DNA from: Pseudomonas saponiphila | Lineage (GTDB): Bacteria > Pseudomonadota > Gammaproteobacteria > Pseudomonadales > Pseudomonadaceae | Length of the DNA: 64,000 nt | Reading direction: 5' to 3' | NCBI RefSeq assembly: GCF_900105185.1 | Contig: NZ_FNTJ01000002.1 | Coordinates: 2,170,001 to 2,234,000 of the forward strand | Shown: in pieces, positions 44,009-52,380 of the stretch | How positions within the stretch are numbered: the stretch's first letter is position 1 | Layout: every line of letters begins with the position of its first letter | The notes under the pieces: generated by a model | What the model was told of the DNA's origin: nothing | The model's database searches: none | Seen by the model: only the letters and a program-made list of their open reading frames with translations | Translations under genes and position numbers: made by a program

Positions 44009-45226
44009 ATGACCGGTCACGATCAACCGAAACGGCCGGTCACGGTGCTCCGAAATCCGCACCTGAGCATTGAGGGTATTCAGCTCACCAGTCGTCATGA
44101 TCGTACCCGTGAGGCGCACACCCAGGCCGCCAGTCTGCCAGAGGCGCCGGTCCTGCATCTTTACGGCTGTGGCTTGGGAGATCTGCAACTGGCGTTGCTC
44201 CAGCGGCCGGGGCTGACGCGCCTGTACGTGCACATCCTCAATGGCGCGCTGTTCAGGCTGGTGCTGCAACTGCTTGATCAGCAGGACTGGCTGACCGATC
44301 CGCGGGTCGAGTTGCTCTATGCCGGCGATCTGCCGGAGATTCAACTGCCGTTCTTTGCCCTGCCGGCCGAGTTGGTGCTGGCCGATGACTACAACGCGAA
44401 GATTCGTGATCGGCTGATCAGCGAAACCCATCTGTCTTTCAACAATCGTCTGTTCTCGGCCGATACGCCGGATATCGCCGCGCGCCTGGTTGCCATCGAG
44501 CCCTGGGTTCGGGCGGATCGAGATGTTGCCGAGCTGTTCGATCTTCACCCAGGGCGCGAGGTGTTCGTGATCGCCACGGGGCCAAGTCTGGAACAGCATT
44601 ATCCGGCATTGCGGGCCGTGGCCGGACAACCCGAGCGGCCGTTGTTGATCTGTGTGGACACGGCCTATCAGCCGCTGCTCAAGCAAGGTATCCGGGTGGA
44701 CCTGGTGGTCAGTATCGATCAGCGAATCTCCACGCGGCACCTGCCGGGCCTGGGCAGTGAGGGCGTCGTCCTGGTCTATATGCCCCTGGCGGACCCGTTG
44801 GTTGTTGAAGGTTGGCAGGGGCCGCGGTATGTGGGCTATTCCTCCAGCCCGGTGTTCCAGGCGTTGCGCCAGCGGCTGCCGCGAGCGCAGTTGCATGCCG
44901 GGGGGAGCGTGATCCATCCGGCCGTGGATCTGGCGGTGAAGATGGGAGGTAGGCGAATCACTCTGTTTGGCGCGGATTTCGCGTTTCCTCAGAATCGTAC
45001 TCACGCCGGGTGGCAGGACGGTGAGCTCGGGCCTCAGGCCGACGTGGCCCGGCATTGGGTGCTGGACGGCCATGGGCAGCGGGTCAAGACCCAGCTCAAC
45101 TTTCGCAGCTATCTGTGCGAGTTGGAGCGTTACATCGCGAGTCGGCCCGAAGTGGCGTTCTTCAATACCAGTCGCAGTGGCGCGATGATTCTGGGCACCA
45201 CCTTCCATGGGGACTTTGTTCAATGA
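44009..45226 (+). CDS. Motility-associated (Maf/DUF115) glycosyltransferase, 5' end replaced by IS
   Basis: The 405-residue frame belongs to the Maf/DUF115 family that adds nonulosonic or other sugars to flagellin in the cytoplasm. The nucleotide-sugar motif FVIATGPSLEQHYPAL is near residue 190, followed by VDTAYQPLLKQGI and LFGADFAFP. Residues 1-18 come from the IS end, and host sequence starts at Leu 19 (LSIEGIQLTSRHDR). The native start and part of the N-terminal region are therefore lost, and expression would depend on the IS end. The catalytic core is intact, so partial function is conceivable. It lies upstream of fliC, the usual place for flagellin glycosylation genes. Confidence 0.82.
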   Translation: MTGHDQPKRPVTVLRNPHLSIEGIQLTSRHDRTREAHTQAASLPEAPVLHLYGCGLGDLQLALLQRPGLTRLYVHILNGALFRLVLQLLDQQDWLTDPRVELLYAGDLPEIQLPFFALPAELVLADDYNAKIRDRLISETHLSFNNRLFSADTPDIAARLVAIEPWVRADRDVAELFDLHPGREVFVIATGPSLEQHYPALRAVAGQPERPLLICVDTAYQPLLKQGIRVDLVVSIDQRISTRHLPGLGSEGVVLVYMPLADPLVVEGWQGPRYVGYSSSPVFQALRQRLPRAQLHAGGSVIHPAVDLAVKMGGRRITLFGADFAFPQNRTHAGWQDGELGPQADVARHWVLDGHGQRVKTQLNFRSYLCELERYIASRPEVAFFNTSRSGAMILGTTFHGDFVQ

Positions 45227-45492
45227 AGAGACTTGAGCCTGTGTTTGAACGTGCCCGGGAAGTTGCCGATCTGTTCCGGCTGGGCCGGGACGTAGAAGCT
45301 GTAGGGGGCATGGTGGAGTTGTTCGAGCCCATACAGTTGTGGGTGGATAGTGCGCCGGTTGCTGTTCAGCAGGACTGGGCCCGGCTGCTGGGCCTGATGC
45401 TGGCCTGCCAGGAAAGGCAGAACTGGTTGGGGCTGGCTGATTATCTCGAATATGAAATGTTGGATTGGCTGCAGGTTGGGCTCGACGATTGA
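45223..45492 (+). CDS. Small acidic protein between glycosyltransferase and fliC
   Basis: This 89-residue frame starts at an ATGA overlap with the glycosyltransferase stop, implying coupled translation. It is helical (MKRLEPVFERAREVADLFRL, VQQDWARLLGLMLACQER) with five Trp residues and ends YEMLDWLQVGLDD. There is no signal peptide or membrane segment. Coupling suggests an accessory factor or chaperone for the glycosyltransferase. I recognise no characterised family. Confidence 0.7.
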   Translation: MKRLEPVFERAREVADLFRLGRDVEAVGGMVELFEPIQLWVDSAPVAVQQDWARLLGLMLACQERQNWLGLADYLEYEMLDWLQVGLDD

Positions 45493-45559
45493 GGGGGACC
45501 CCATCTGCGAGCTCAAAGTTGATTTTTTCGCGGGTTTTCTGGCGTCATTTTTTCGCTTG

Positions 45560-45595
45560 TCGAGGGGCTTAACCCCTTGTTTTCCAAGGGGTGGC
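45560..45595 (+). terminator. Overlapping hairpins upstream of fliC
   Basis: Two mutually exclusive stems, GGGG-CTTAA-CCCC and CCCCTTG-TTTTC-CAAGGGG, share the CCCC arm. The first is followed by TTGTTTT and may end the glycosyltransferase transcript. Confidence 0.45.
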
Positions 45596-45626
45596 AGGGT
45601 GATGGCAAATATTTTTGAAAAAGCCC

Positions 45627-45653
45627 TAAAGCAACTTGCATTGCCGACGATAA
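45627..45653 (+). promoter_or_regulatory. Sigma-28 (FliA) promoter of fliC
   Basis: TAAAGCAA, 11 bp spacer, GACGATAA matches the flagellar sigma-28 consensus (TAAAGTTT-N11-GCCGATAA) with the correct spacing, about 80 bp upstream of the fliC start. Confidence 0.85.
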
Positions 45654-45734
45654 CTATTACGAAGGTTCTCTAGGCCATTACCCGGCGGTTGCCAGGGCCG
45701 GAAGCCGCAGTACCCAACCAACGAGGAATTCGTC

Positions 45735-46586
45735 ATGGCTTTAACAGTAAACACTAACGTCACGTCGTTGAACGTTCAGAAAAACCTGAACCGCGCTTCC
45801 GACTCTCTGTCGACTTCGATGACTCGCCTGTCTTCCGGCCTGAAAATCAACAGCGCAAAAGACGACGCCGCCGGCCTGCAGATCGCTACCCGTATGACTT
45901 CGCAGATCCGTGGTCAGACCATGGCGATCAAAAACGCCAACGACGGTATCTCCATCGCCCAGACCGCTGAAGGCGCGATGCAAGAATCCACCAACATCCT
46001 GCAGCGTATGCGTGAACTGGCTGTTCAGTCGCGAAACGACTCCAACGGCACTGCAGACCGTACCGCTCTGGACAAAGAATTCTCTCAGATGTCCGCTGAG
46101 CTGACTCGTATTGCCAAGTCGACCAACCTGAACGGCAAGAACCTGATCGACGGTACCGCTGGCACCATGACCTTCCAGGTCGGTTCCAACACCGGTGCTA
46201 CCAACCAGATCACTATCACCCTGGCCAGCGGCTTCGACGCTGCGACCCTGAGCGTGGATTCGGGCGCCATCTCCATCAGCGCCAACTCCAGCGGCCAGGC
46301 TGAAACCAACACCAGCGCCGCGATCAACGCGATCGACAAAGCGCTGCAGACCATCAACTCCAGCCGTGCCGACCTCGGTGCTGCACAGAACCGTCTGACC
46401 AGCACCATCTCCAACCTGCAGAACATCAACGAAAACGCCAGTGCTGCACTGGGTCGCGTACAAGATACCGACTTCGCTGCTGAAACTGCCCAGCTGACCA
46501 AGCAGCAGACTCTGCAACAAGCTTCGACCGCAGTTCTGGCCCAGGCCAACCAACTGCCATCCGCTGTACTGAAACTGCTTCAGTAA
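45735..46586 (+). CDS. fliC: Flagellin FliC
   Basis: This 283-residue flagellin is secreted by the flagellar type III system and polymerises into the filament. The conserved D0/D1 N-terminus (ALTVNTNVTSLNVQKNLNRA) includes the flg22-like epitope RLSSGLKINSAKDDAAGLQI and the TLR5-site stretch QRMRELAVQS. The C-terminal D0 helix ends QLPSAVLKLLQ. The variable central part is only about 70 residues, so this is a short flagellin compared with the roughly 394-residue P. aeruginosa a-type. The ribosome site ACGAGGAATTCGTC precedes ATG. It is driven by the sigma-28 promoter at 45627. Confidence 0.97.
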   Translation: MALTVNTNVTSLNVQKNLNRASDSLSTSMTRLSSGLKINSAKDDAAGLQIATRMTSQIRGQTMAIKNANDGISIAQTAEGAMQESTNILQRMRELAVQSRNDSNGTADRTALDKEFSQMSAELTRIAKSTNLNGKNLIDGTAGTMTFQVGSNTGATNQITITLASGFDAATLSVDSGAISISANSSGQAETNTSAAINAIDKALQTINSSRADLGAAQNRLTSTISNLQNINENASAALGRVQDTDFAAETAQLTKQQTLQQASTAVLAQANQLPSAVLKLLQ

Positions 46587-46659
46587 TAGCTGGCTAAGCT
46601 TTGGCGGGGGAGTGCGCTGGTCGTGCTCTCTCGCTTTTTTACTTTAAGAGGTGATGGAC

Positions 46660-47031
46660 ATGGATATGAGCGTGAAGCTGAACTTGTCTTATCCAGCGGC
46701 CAAGCCGGTGACGCCAGTCACTGACAAGCCAGTCGAGAAGCCTCGAGAGGTGGTCCCGGCTGTGGTCGAAACCGCCAGTCAGGACAGTAAGAAAGACGCT
46801 CGGGCCGAGCAGGAAAAGTTGAAGATGGCCGTCCAGGAAATTGAAAAATTCGTCCAGTCGGTCAAGCGTAACCTGGAGTTCTCGATCGATGAGCCCTCCG
46901 GTCAGGTTGTGGTCAAAGTGATCGCCAGTGATTCGGGAGAGGTGGTTCGGCAGATCCCCAACGAAGAAGTGCTGAGATTGGCCAATAGCTTGAATGACGC
47001 CAGTAGCCTGCTGTTCAGCGCCAAGGTCTGA
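46660..47031 (+). CDS. flaG: FlaG flagellar protein
   Basis: This small protein of 123 residues has a Pro/Val/Lys-rich N-terminus and the FlaG domain (QEIEKFVQSVKRNLEFSIDEP, VVVKVIASDSGEVVRQIPNEE). FlaG influences filament length and always lies between fliC and fliD in Pseudomonas. Start choice among GTG 46651, ATG 46654 and ATG 46660 is uncertain; MDMSVKLNLSYP is preferred because AAGAGGTG lies about ten bases upstream. Confidence 0.9.
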   Translation: MDMSVKLNLSYPAAKPVTPVTDKPVEKPREVVPAVVETASQDSKKDARAEQEKLKMAVQEIEKFVQSVKRNLEFSIDEPSGQVVVKVIASDSGEVVRQIPNEEVLRLANSLNDASSLLFSAKV

Positions 47032-47113
47032 TAGCTGGCATGAAATTTGTTGCTGTGTTCTTTTGAGCACTTTAGTGGTCAAAAGATTGGCGGCACTATG
47101 AAGGGAGACACAC

Positions 47114-48571
47114 ATGGCAAGTCCAATTCTACCGGGTACTGGTTTGGGTTCTGGTCTCGATACGGGTGCTATCGTCAAGGCGCTCGTGGCGGCTGACAAA
47201 GCGGCCAAGCAGGGTCAGATCGATCGTGCGACCAGCACTAATAGCGCCAGTATTTCTGGTATCGGGACCTTGCAGTCGTTGCTGTCGTCCTTTCAGAGCA
47301 CTCTGGGGGTTGCTGGGCTCGGAAGCTCGGTCAATCCTGCCTTTACCGGCTTTGCGGCAACTTCCAGCGACAGCAAGTTCGTCGATGCCACTGCGGGTAA
47401 CGATGCAGTAGCAGGTAAGTACAGAGTTGAGGTGAAGAACCTTGCAACCTCGTCGAAAGTGGCAAGTGCGGCTTTCTCCGGGGGCACTTCCAGTGCTATT
47501 CCGAGTGGTACCCTGACCATCACTCAAAATGGCATTAATTATCCGTTAACTATCGGTGCGAACGCGACCTTGCAGTCCGTGCGTGATGCGATCAACTCTG
47601 ACTCCAAGATGTCGACTTCCGGGTTGAGTGCAAACATCGTGACCGACTCCTTTGGTTCGCGGCTGGTGGTGGGCTCCGATAAGAGCGGGGCGGGCTCTGA
47701 TATTTCCGTCAGCGGCATTGCTGGTCTGGAAATCGACGGCAGTAAGGTGATGCCTGATGGCTCTACTACCAATCCCGTCAGCGCAACCTCTTCAGGCTCC
47801 ATTGGCGGTTTGGCCAAGGACGCTTCGTTCAGTGTCGATGGCATGCAGCTGACCAGTAAAAGCAACACGGTCACGCAGGCTATTTCCGGCCTCAAGCTCA
47901 ATCTGGTGGCAGTGACCACCGCGCCTATCACTGTGACTGTTGCTACCAACACCGAGGGTCTCAAGACTTCCATTCAGAAGTTTGTCGACGCCTACAACGC
48001 GGTGGCCAATGGCATCAGTACGCTGACCAAGCCTTCTCTGGACGACAATGGCAAGCCGACGGTGCCCGCTCAGTTGACGGGCGACCCATTGCCGCGTTCG
48101 ATTCTGGCAGCCATTCGTGAGCCTCTGTCACAAGTCGGGGCGGGCGACAAGCTCACTGTTCTGGCGCAGTTGGGGATTACCACCAACCAGAAAACCGGTG
48201 CGCTCGACTTTGACGACAAGAAATTCACCTCGGCCATGAACGACAAGAAGCTCGGTGGTGAGGTGCAGAAGCTGTTTTCGGGTGATGGTACCAAGCCAGG
48301 GCTGCTGGATCGGATGAGCGATGCCATCAAGCCTTTCACTCAAGGTGTCGGCACGACCGAAGGGATTCTGACGACTCGAACCAAGAACCTGGACCTGACC
48401 AAGAAGAAGCTCAGTGATCAGCAGGACGCTCTTGACCGTCGAGTGGCGACGCTGACCGCAGTACTGACCAAGAAGTACAACGACATGGATACCCTGGTGG
48501 GCAAGTTGAAGGCCACTGCCAGTAACATCACCTCGATGTTCGACGCGTTGAACGCACAGAAAAAAGGCTAA
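47114..48571 (+). CDS. fliD: Flagellar filament cap protein FliD
   Basis: This 485-residue cap protein (HAP2) promotes flagellin folding at the filament tip and can act as an adhesin. The N-terminal FliD_N segment (PGTGLGSGLDTGAIVKALVAADK) and the C-terminal FliD_C helices (FVDAYNAVANGISTLTK, TKKKLSDQQDALDRRVATL) are clear. The central domains are rich in Ser, Thr and Gly. The ribosome site AAGGGAGACACAC precedes ATG. A strong bidirectional hairpin follows the stop, separating it from fliS. Confidence 0.95.
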   Translation: MASPILPGTGLGSGLDTGAIVKALVAADKAAKQGQIDRATSTNSASISGIGTLQSLLSSFQSTLGVAGLGSSVNPAFTGFAATSSDSKFVDATAGNDAVAGKYRVEVKNLATSSKVASAAFSGGTSSAIPSGTLTITQNGINYPLTIGANATLQSVRDAINSDSKMSTSGLSANIVTDSFGSRLVVGSDKSGAGSDISVSGIAGLEIDGSKVMPDGSTTNPVSATSSGSIGGLAKDASFSVDGMQLTSKSNTVTQAISGLKLNLVAVTTAPITVTVATNTEGLKTSIQKFVDAYNAVANGISTLTKPSLDDNGKPTVPAQLTGDPLPRSILAAIREPLSQVGAGDKLTVLAQLGITTNQKTGALDFDDKKFTSAMNDKKLGGEVQKLFSGDGTKPGLLDRMSDAIKPFTQGVGTTEGILTTRTKNLDLTKKKLSDQQDALDRRVATLTAVLTKKYNDMDTLVGKLKATASNITSMFDALNAQKKG

Positions 48572-48586
48572 TATCCGGCCTGTGCC

Positions 48587-48624
48587 AAAAGCCCGGCAGC
48601 GTTTTTTAAGCGCTCCGGGCTTTT
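48587..48624 (+). terminator. Terminator after fliD
   Basis: A perfect 10-bp stem AAAAGCCCGG / CCGGGCTTTT encloses an 18-nt loop and ends in T residues, 16 bp after the fliD stop. Confidence 0.88.
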
Positions 48625-48700
48625 GCATTTGACCTAAAGTTTTTTGACGTTACGTCGATACATTGCATATACGAACCCTTGAGTTTTGAAGAGGTATCAC

Positions 48701-49096
48701 ATGAATCCGATGTTAGCCCTTCGGCAGTATCAGAAAGTCGGCGCGCAGGCGCAGACCTCCGAGGCCAGTCCACATCGTCTGGTGCAGATGTTGATGGAAG
48801 GTGGCCTGGATCGTATCGCGCAGGCCAAGGGTGCGATGGAGCGCAAGGATATTGCCAACAAGGGCGTGTTCATCAGCAAAGCCATCGGCATTATCGGCGG
48901 CTTGCGCGAAGGCCTGGATCTGGAAAACTCCATGGACACTCTGGCTGACCTGGACAGTCTTTATGCGTACATGATGACGCGTCTGGCTGAAGCCAATATC
49001 AAGACTGATCCGAAGATCCTTGATGAGGTTGCCGGTCTGCTGCGTACGGTCAAGGATGGCTGGGATGCCATCGCTGCACCGGGTCCGCAGTTCTGA
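48701..49096 (+). CDS. fliS: Flagellin export chaperone FliS
   Basis: This 131-residue helical chaperone binds the flagellin C-terminus and prevents early polymerisation. The FliS pattern includes ALRQYQKVGAQAQTSEASPHRLVQMLMEGGLDRI and AYMMTRLAEANIKTD. ATG 48701 (MNPMLALRQ) is chosen; an upstream start at 48686 would add MKRYH over the ribosome site GAAGAGG. It is followed after 11 bp by fliT. Confidence 0.94.
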   Translation: MNPMLALRQYQKVGAQAQTSEASPHRLVQMLMEGGLDRIAQAKGAMERKDIANKGVFISKAIGIIGGLREGLDLENSMDTLADLDSLYAYMMTRLAEANIKTDPKILDEVAGLLRTVKDGWDAIAAPGPQF

Positions 49097-49107
49097 GGAG
49101 GAACACC

Positions 49108-49404
49108 ATGAGCGCTGTCCTGCAACGTATCGAAGAAACTCGCGAGGCTTTGGTTGACGCCCTTGCTGAGCGCAATTGGCAAGCCATTGGTGAGTTGGAT
49201 CTGGCTTGTCGTTCGTGCATGGAGGACGTGCTCAGCGAGGCTCAGGTCGATGAGGTCGCTTTGCGTGACAATTTGGAGGAGTTGTTGGGGGTTTACCGAC
49301 AGCTGCTTGAGGTGGCAACCGGCGAGCGTCAGGCGATAGTCGACGAGATGTCGCAGATCACCCAAGCACAAAACGCGGCAAAGGTTTACCATTTGTTCGG
49401 TTAA
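49108..49404 (+). CDS. fliT: FliT-like flagellar chaperone
   Basis: This 98-residue all-helical protein (IEETREALVDALAERNWQAIGE, LEELLGVYRQLLEVATGERQ) directly follows fliS and takes the place of fliT/fleP. FliT chaperones the FliD cap protein and can regulate flagellar genes. Sequence similarity in the family is low, so the assignment relies on size, helical pattern and position. AGGAGG lies nine bases before ATG. Confidence 0.8.
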   Translation: MSAVLQRIEETREALVDALAERNWQAIGELDLACRSCMEDVLSEAQVDEVALRDNLEELLGVYRQLLEVATGERQAIVDEMSQITQAQNAAKVYHLFG

Positions 49405-49577
49405 TGTTGAGTTAGTCCGAACGTTGCGCGCCATAAATTTGACTGTGCACGCATTTTTGACTTAACTAGTGGCTGTTTTCAGATTTCAGGCGTCTACAAG
49501 GCAGAAAATGCCTACAAGCGCGTCTAGCTTGCCCCCCTTATTCTGGGCATTGAGTTGACTAGGGAAGTTGCTATTGC

Positions 49578-51053
49578 ATGTGGCGTGAAACCAAAATTCT
49601 GCTGATCGATGACGATAGCGTACGCCGCCGCGACTTGGCGGTGATTTTAAATTTTCTCGGTGAAGAAAATTTACCCTGCGGTAGCCATGACTGGCAGCAG
49701 GCTGTCGGCTCTTTGTCGTCAAGTCGTGAAGTGATTTGCGTCCTCATCGGGACCGTAAATGCTCCTGGTGCGCTTCTGGGCCTGTTAAAGACACTCTCGA
49801 CCTGGGATGAGTTCCTTCCGGTTTTGTTAATGGGCGAAAATTCTTCCATCGACTTGCCAGAAGACCAGCGTCGTCGAGTGCTTTCCACTCTGGAAATGCC
49901 CCCCAGCTACAGCAAGTTGCTTGATTCCTTGCACCGTGCCCAGGTCTATCGTGAGATGTACGATCAGGCCCGCGAGCGCGGCCGTCACCGCGAGCCCAAC
50001 CTGTTTCGCAGCCTGGTAGGCACCAGTCGCGCTATCCAGCATGTGCGGCAGATGATGCAGCAGGTCGCGGATACCGACGCCAGTGTGTTGATCCTCGGAG
50101 AGTCGGGAACCGGCAAGGAAGTGGTGGCGCGCAATCTGCACTATCACTCCAAGCGCCGTGATGCGCCTTTCGTTCCGGTCAATTGCGGAGCTATCCCGGC
50201 CGAGTTGCTGGAAAGCGAGTTGTTTGGTCACGAGAAGGGGGCGTTCACAGGAGCCATTACCAGCCGTGCCGGTCGCTTCGAACTGGCCAATGGCGGCACT
50301 CTGTTCCTGGATGAAATTGGCGATATGCCGTTGCCGATGCAGGTCAAGCTGCTACGGGTGCTGCAGGAGCGGACCTTCGAGCGTGTGGGGAGCAACAAGA
50401 CCCAGGGTGTCGATGTGCGAATCATAGCCGCCACCCACAAAAACCTGGAAAGCATGATCGAGGTCGGAACCTTCCGTGAGGATCTGTACTACCGCCTCAA
50501 TGTGTTTCCCATCGAGATGGCGCCGCTGCGTGAGCGAGTGGAAGATATTCCGCTGCTGATGAATGAATTGATTTCGCGCATGGAGCATGAGAAGCGCGGT
50601 TCGATTCGTTTCAACTCCGCCGCCATCATGTCGCTGTGCAGGCATGGCTGGCCGGGCAACGTCCGGGAGCTGGCCAACCTGGTGGAGCGCATGGCGATCA
50701 TGCATCCATACGGGGTGATTGGTGTGGTCGAGCTGCCCAAGAAATTCCGCTACGTCGATGATGAAGACGAGCAATTGGTGGATAGCTTGCGTAGCGACCT
50801 GGAAGAGCGAGTGGCGATCAATGGTCATGCGCCGGACTTCACCGCCACTGCCATGCTGCCGCCGGAAGGCCTGGATCTGAAGGATTACCTCGGTAGTCTG
50901 GAACAGGGGTTGATCCAGCAAGCCCTGGACGATGCCAATGGCATCGTGGCGCGTGCCGCCGAGCGCTTGCGCATCCGTCGTACCACCCTGGTGGAGAAGA
51001 TGCGCAAGTACGGCATGAGCCGTCGTGAAGGTGATGAACAGGCGGATGATTGA
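49578..51053 (+). CDS. fleQ: Flagellar master regulator FleQ
   Basis: This 491-residue sigma-54 enhancer-binding protein sits at the top of the Pseudomonas flagellar cascade and also binds c-di-GMP to switch between motility and exopolysaccharide genes. The N-terminal receiver-like domain lacks the usual phosphorylatable Asp (strand [10 protein letters not shown]). The c-di-GMP motif LFRS is at 142-145 with Arg-Asn 185-186. Walker A GESGTGKE is at 174-181, and GAFTGA (sigma-54 contact) and a Fis-type helix-turn-helix at the end ([20 protein letters not shown]) follow. A weak TTGACT-N17-CAGATT sigma-70 promoter may lie at 49457-49485. Confidence 0.96.
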   Translation: MWRETKILLIDDDSVRRRDLAVILNFLGEENLPCGSHDWQQAVGSLSSSREVICVLIGTVNAPGALLGLLKTLSTWDEFLPVLLMGENSSIDLPEDQRRRVLSTLEMPPSYSKLLDSLHRAQVYREMYDQARERGRHREPNLFRSLVGTSRAIQHVRQMMQQVADTDASVLILGESGTGKEVVARNLHYHSKRRDAPFVPVNCGAIPAELLESELFGHEKGAFTGAITSRAGRFELANGGTLFLDEIGDMPLPMQVKLLRVLQERTFERVGSNKTQGVDVRIIAATHKNLESMIEVGTFREDLYYRLNVFPIEMAPLRERVEDIPLLMNELISRMEHEKRGSIRFNSAAIMSLCRHGWPGNVRELANLVERMAIMHPYGVIGVVELPKKFRYVDDEDEQLVDSLRSDLEERVAINGHAPDFTATAMLPPEGLDLKDYLGSLEQGLIQQALDDANGIVARAAERLRIRRTTLVEKMRKYGMSRREGDEQADD

Positions 51054-51094
51054 CGCCTGTTTTTCAAGTCGTTGAAAACTGGGTGGTTTTTTTT

Positions 51095-51110
51095 AGGCAC
51101 GGGTATTGCT
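51095..51110 (+). promoter_or_regulatory. Sigma-54 promoter of fleSR
   Basis: AGGCACGGGTATTGCT matches the -24/-12 consensus with GG (51096-97) and GC (51108-09) exactly 10 nt apart, 54 bp before fleS. FleQ is the expected activator. A TTTTCAA/TTGAAAA dyad lies upstream at 51061-51078. Confidence 0.88.
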
Positions 51111-51163
51111 AAGTCTCTTGCAACGTTCCGTTTAACTGACGGTCAGCCAAGCGAGAGAGCACG

Positions 51164-52375
51164 ATGCCCCAAGCCGCCCAGATGTCTCCTGTCCCCGATG
51201 CACCGGGGACATCGTCGTCCGTAGAGCAGGCGAGTCGGCTGGGTCTTGAGCAGGCCTTCGCCTTGTTCAACCAGATGTCGAGCCAACTTACTGACTCCTA
51301 CAGCATGCTCGAGGCCAGGGTGACCGAGCTCAAGGGCGAGCTGGCCGTGGTCAGCGCCCAGCGCATGCAGGAACTGGCGGAAAAAGAGCGTCTGGCCAAC
51401 CGTCTGCAGAATCTTCTCGATCTGTTGCCGGGTGGCGTCATCGTTATCGATGGCCAGGGGATCGTCAGCGAGGCCAACCCGGCGGCCTGTGATCTTTTGG
51501 GCTTGCCCCTGGAAGGCGAGCTTTGGCGCAACATCATCGCCCGCAGCTTTGCACCCCGCGAGGACGATGGTCATGAAATTTCTCTGCGCGACGGTCGGCG
51601 CCTGTCGATTGCTACCCGTTCGCTGGATGCCGAGCCGGGGCAACTGGTGTTGCTCAACGACTTGACTGAAACCCGTCATCTGCAGGATCAACTGGCTCGT
51701 CACGAGCGCCTGTCCTCCCTGGGCAAGATGGTCGCCTCCCTGGCGCATCAGATTCGCACCCCTCTTTCGGCGGCCTTGCTGTATGCCAGCCACCTCACCG
51801 AGCAGGAGCTGCCACTGGCCACCCATCAGCGTTTCGCCGGGCGGCTCAAGGAGCGCTTGCATGAGCTGGAGCATCAGGTGCGCGACATGCTGGTATTCGC
51901 CCGTGGCGAATTGCCCCTGACCGATCGACTGTCCCCCAAATCGCTGCTGCAGTCGTTGCAGGCAGCCGCCCTGACGCATGTCCAGGACGTTGCCGTGCGC
52001 TGGCAGTGCGACAGTCATCAAGGGGAGTTGCTGTGCAATCGCGACACCCTGGTTGGTGCCTTGCTCAATCTGATCGAAAACGCCGTGCAGGCCAGTGCGG
52101 GTGCGGCGCGACTCAAAGTGCACCTGTATACCCGGGGTGACACCCTCAGGTTGTGCATCAGTGACAGTGGCAGCGGAATTGACGCTGCGGTTCTGGAGCG
52201 CTTGGGCGAGCCGTTTTTCACCACCAAGGCCAATGGCACCGGGCTTGGTCTGACCGTGGTCAAGGCGGTGGCCCGTGCTCATCAGGGAGAATTGTCCCTG
52301 CGTTCGCGTCCTGGGCGCGGTACTTGTGCGCTGGTGACGCTGCCGCTGTTCTCCAGTGCTCATGGAGTGGAGTGA
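51164..52375 (+). CDS. fleS: Flagellar sensor histidine kinase FleS
   Basis: This 403-residue cytoplasmic kinase is the partner of FleR. It has an N-terminal coiled coil and PAS domain (LLDLLPGGVIVIDGQGIVSEANPAA), the phosphoacceptor helix SLAHQIRTPLSAALLYA and an HATPase with NLIENAVQA, SDSGSGID and GTGLGLTVV. There are no membrane segments, so the signal is internal, probably a stage of flagellar assembly. It is transcribed from the sigma-54 promoter at 51095 and followed by fleR after 5 bp. Confidence 0.95.
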   Translation: MPQAAQMSPVPDAPGTSSSVEQASRLGLEQAFALFNQMSSQLTDSYSMLEARVTELKGELAVVSAQRMQELAEKERLANRLQNLLDLLPGGVIVIDGQGIVSEANPAACDLLGLPLEGELWRNIIARSFAPREDDGHEISLRDGRRLSIATRSLDAEPGQLVLLNDLTETRHLQDQLARHERLSSLGKMVASLAHQIRTPLSAALLYASHLTEQELPLATHQRFAGRLKERLHELEHQVRDMLVFARGELPLTDRLSPKSLLQSLQAAALTHVQDVAVRWQCDSHQGELLCNRDTLVGALLNLIENAVQASAGAARLKVHLYTRGDTLRLCISDSGSGIDAAVLERLGEPFFTTKANGTGLGLTVVKAVARAHQGELSLRSRPGRGTCALVTLPLFSSAHGVE

Positions 52376-52380
52376 AATCA

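Larger units (their letters stand above)
41421..44061 (-). mobile_element. IS21-family insertion sequence, copy B (2641 bp, inverted)
   Basis: The terminal repeats and length are the same as for copy A at 10407, in the opposite orientation, and the encoded IstA and IstB proteins are identical. The outside sequences are AATAAC on the left and CCTGAG on the right, so there is no target-site duplication. This means the flanks were not created by one simple insertion; recombination with another copy or an adjacent deletion must have replaced at least one flank. The left neighbour is satellite DNA and the right neighbour is a 5'-truncated flagellar glycosyltransferase gene. Confidence 0.95.
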
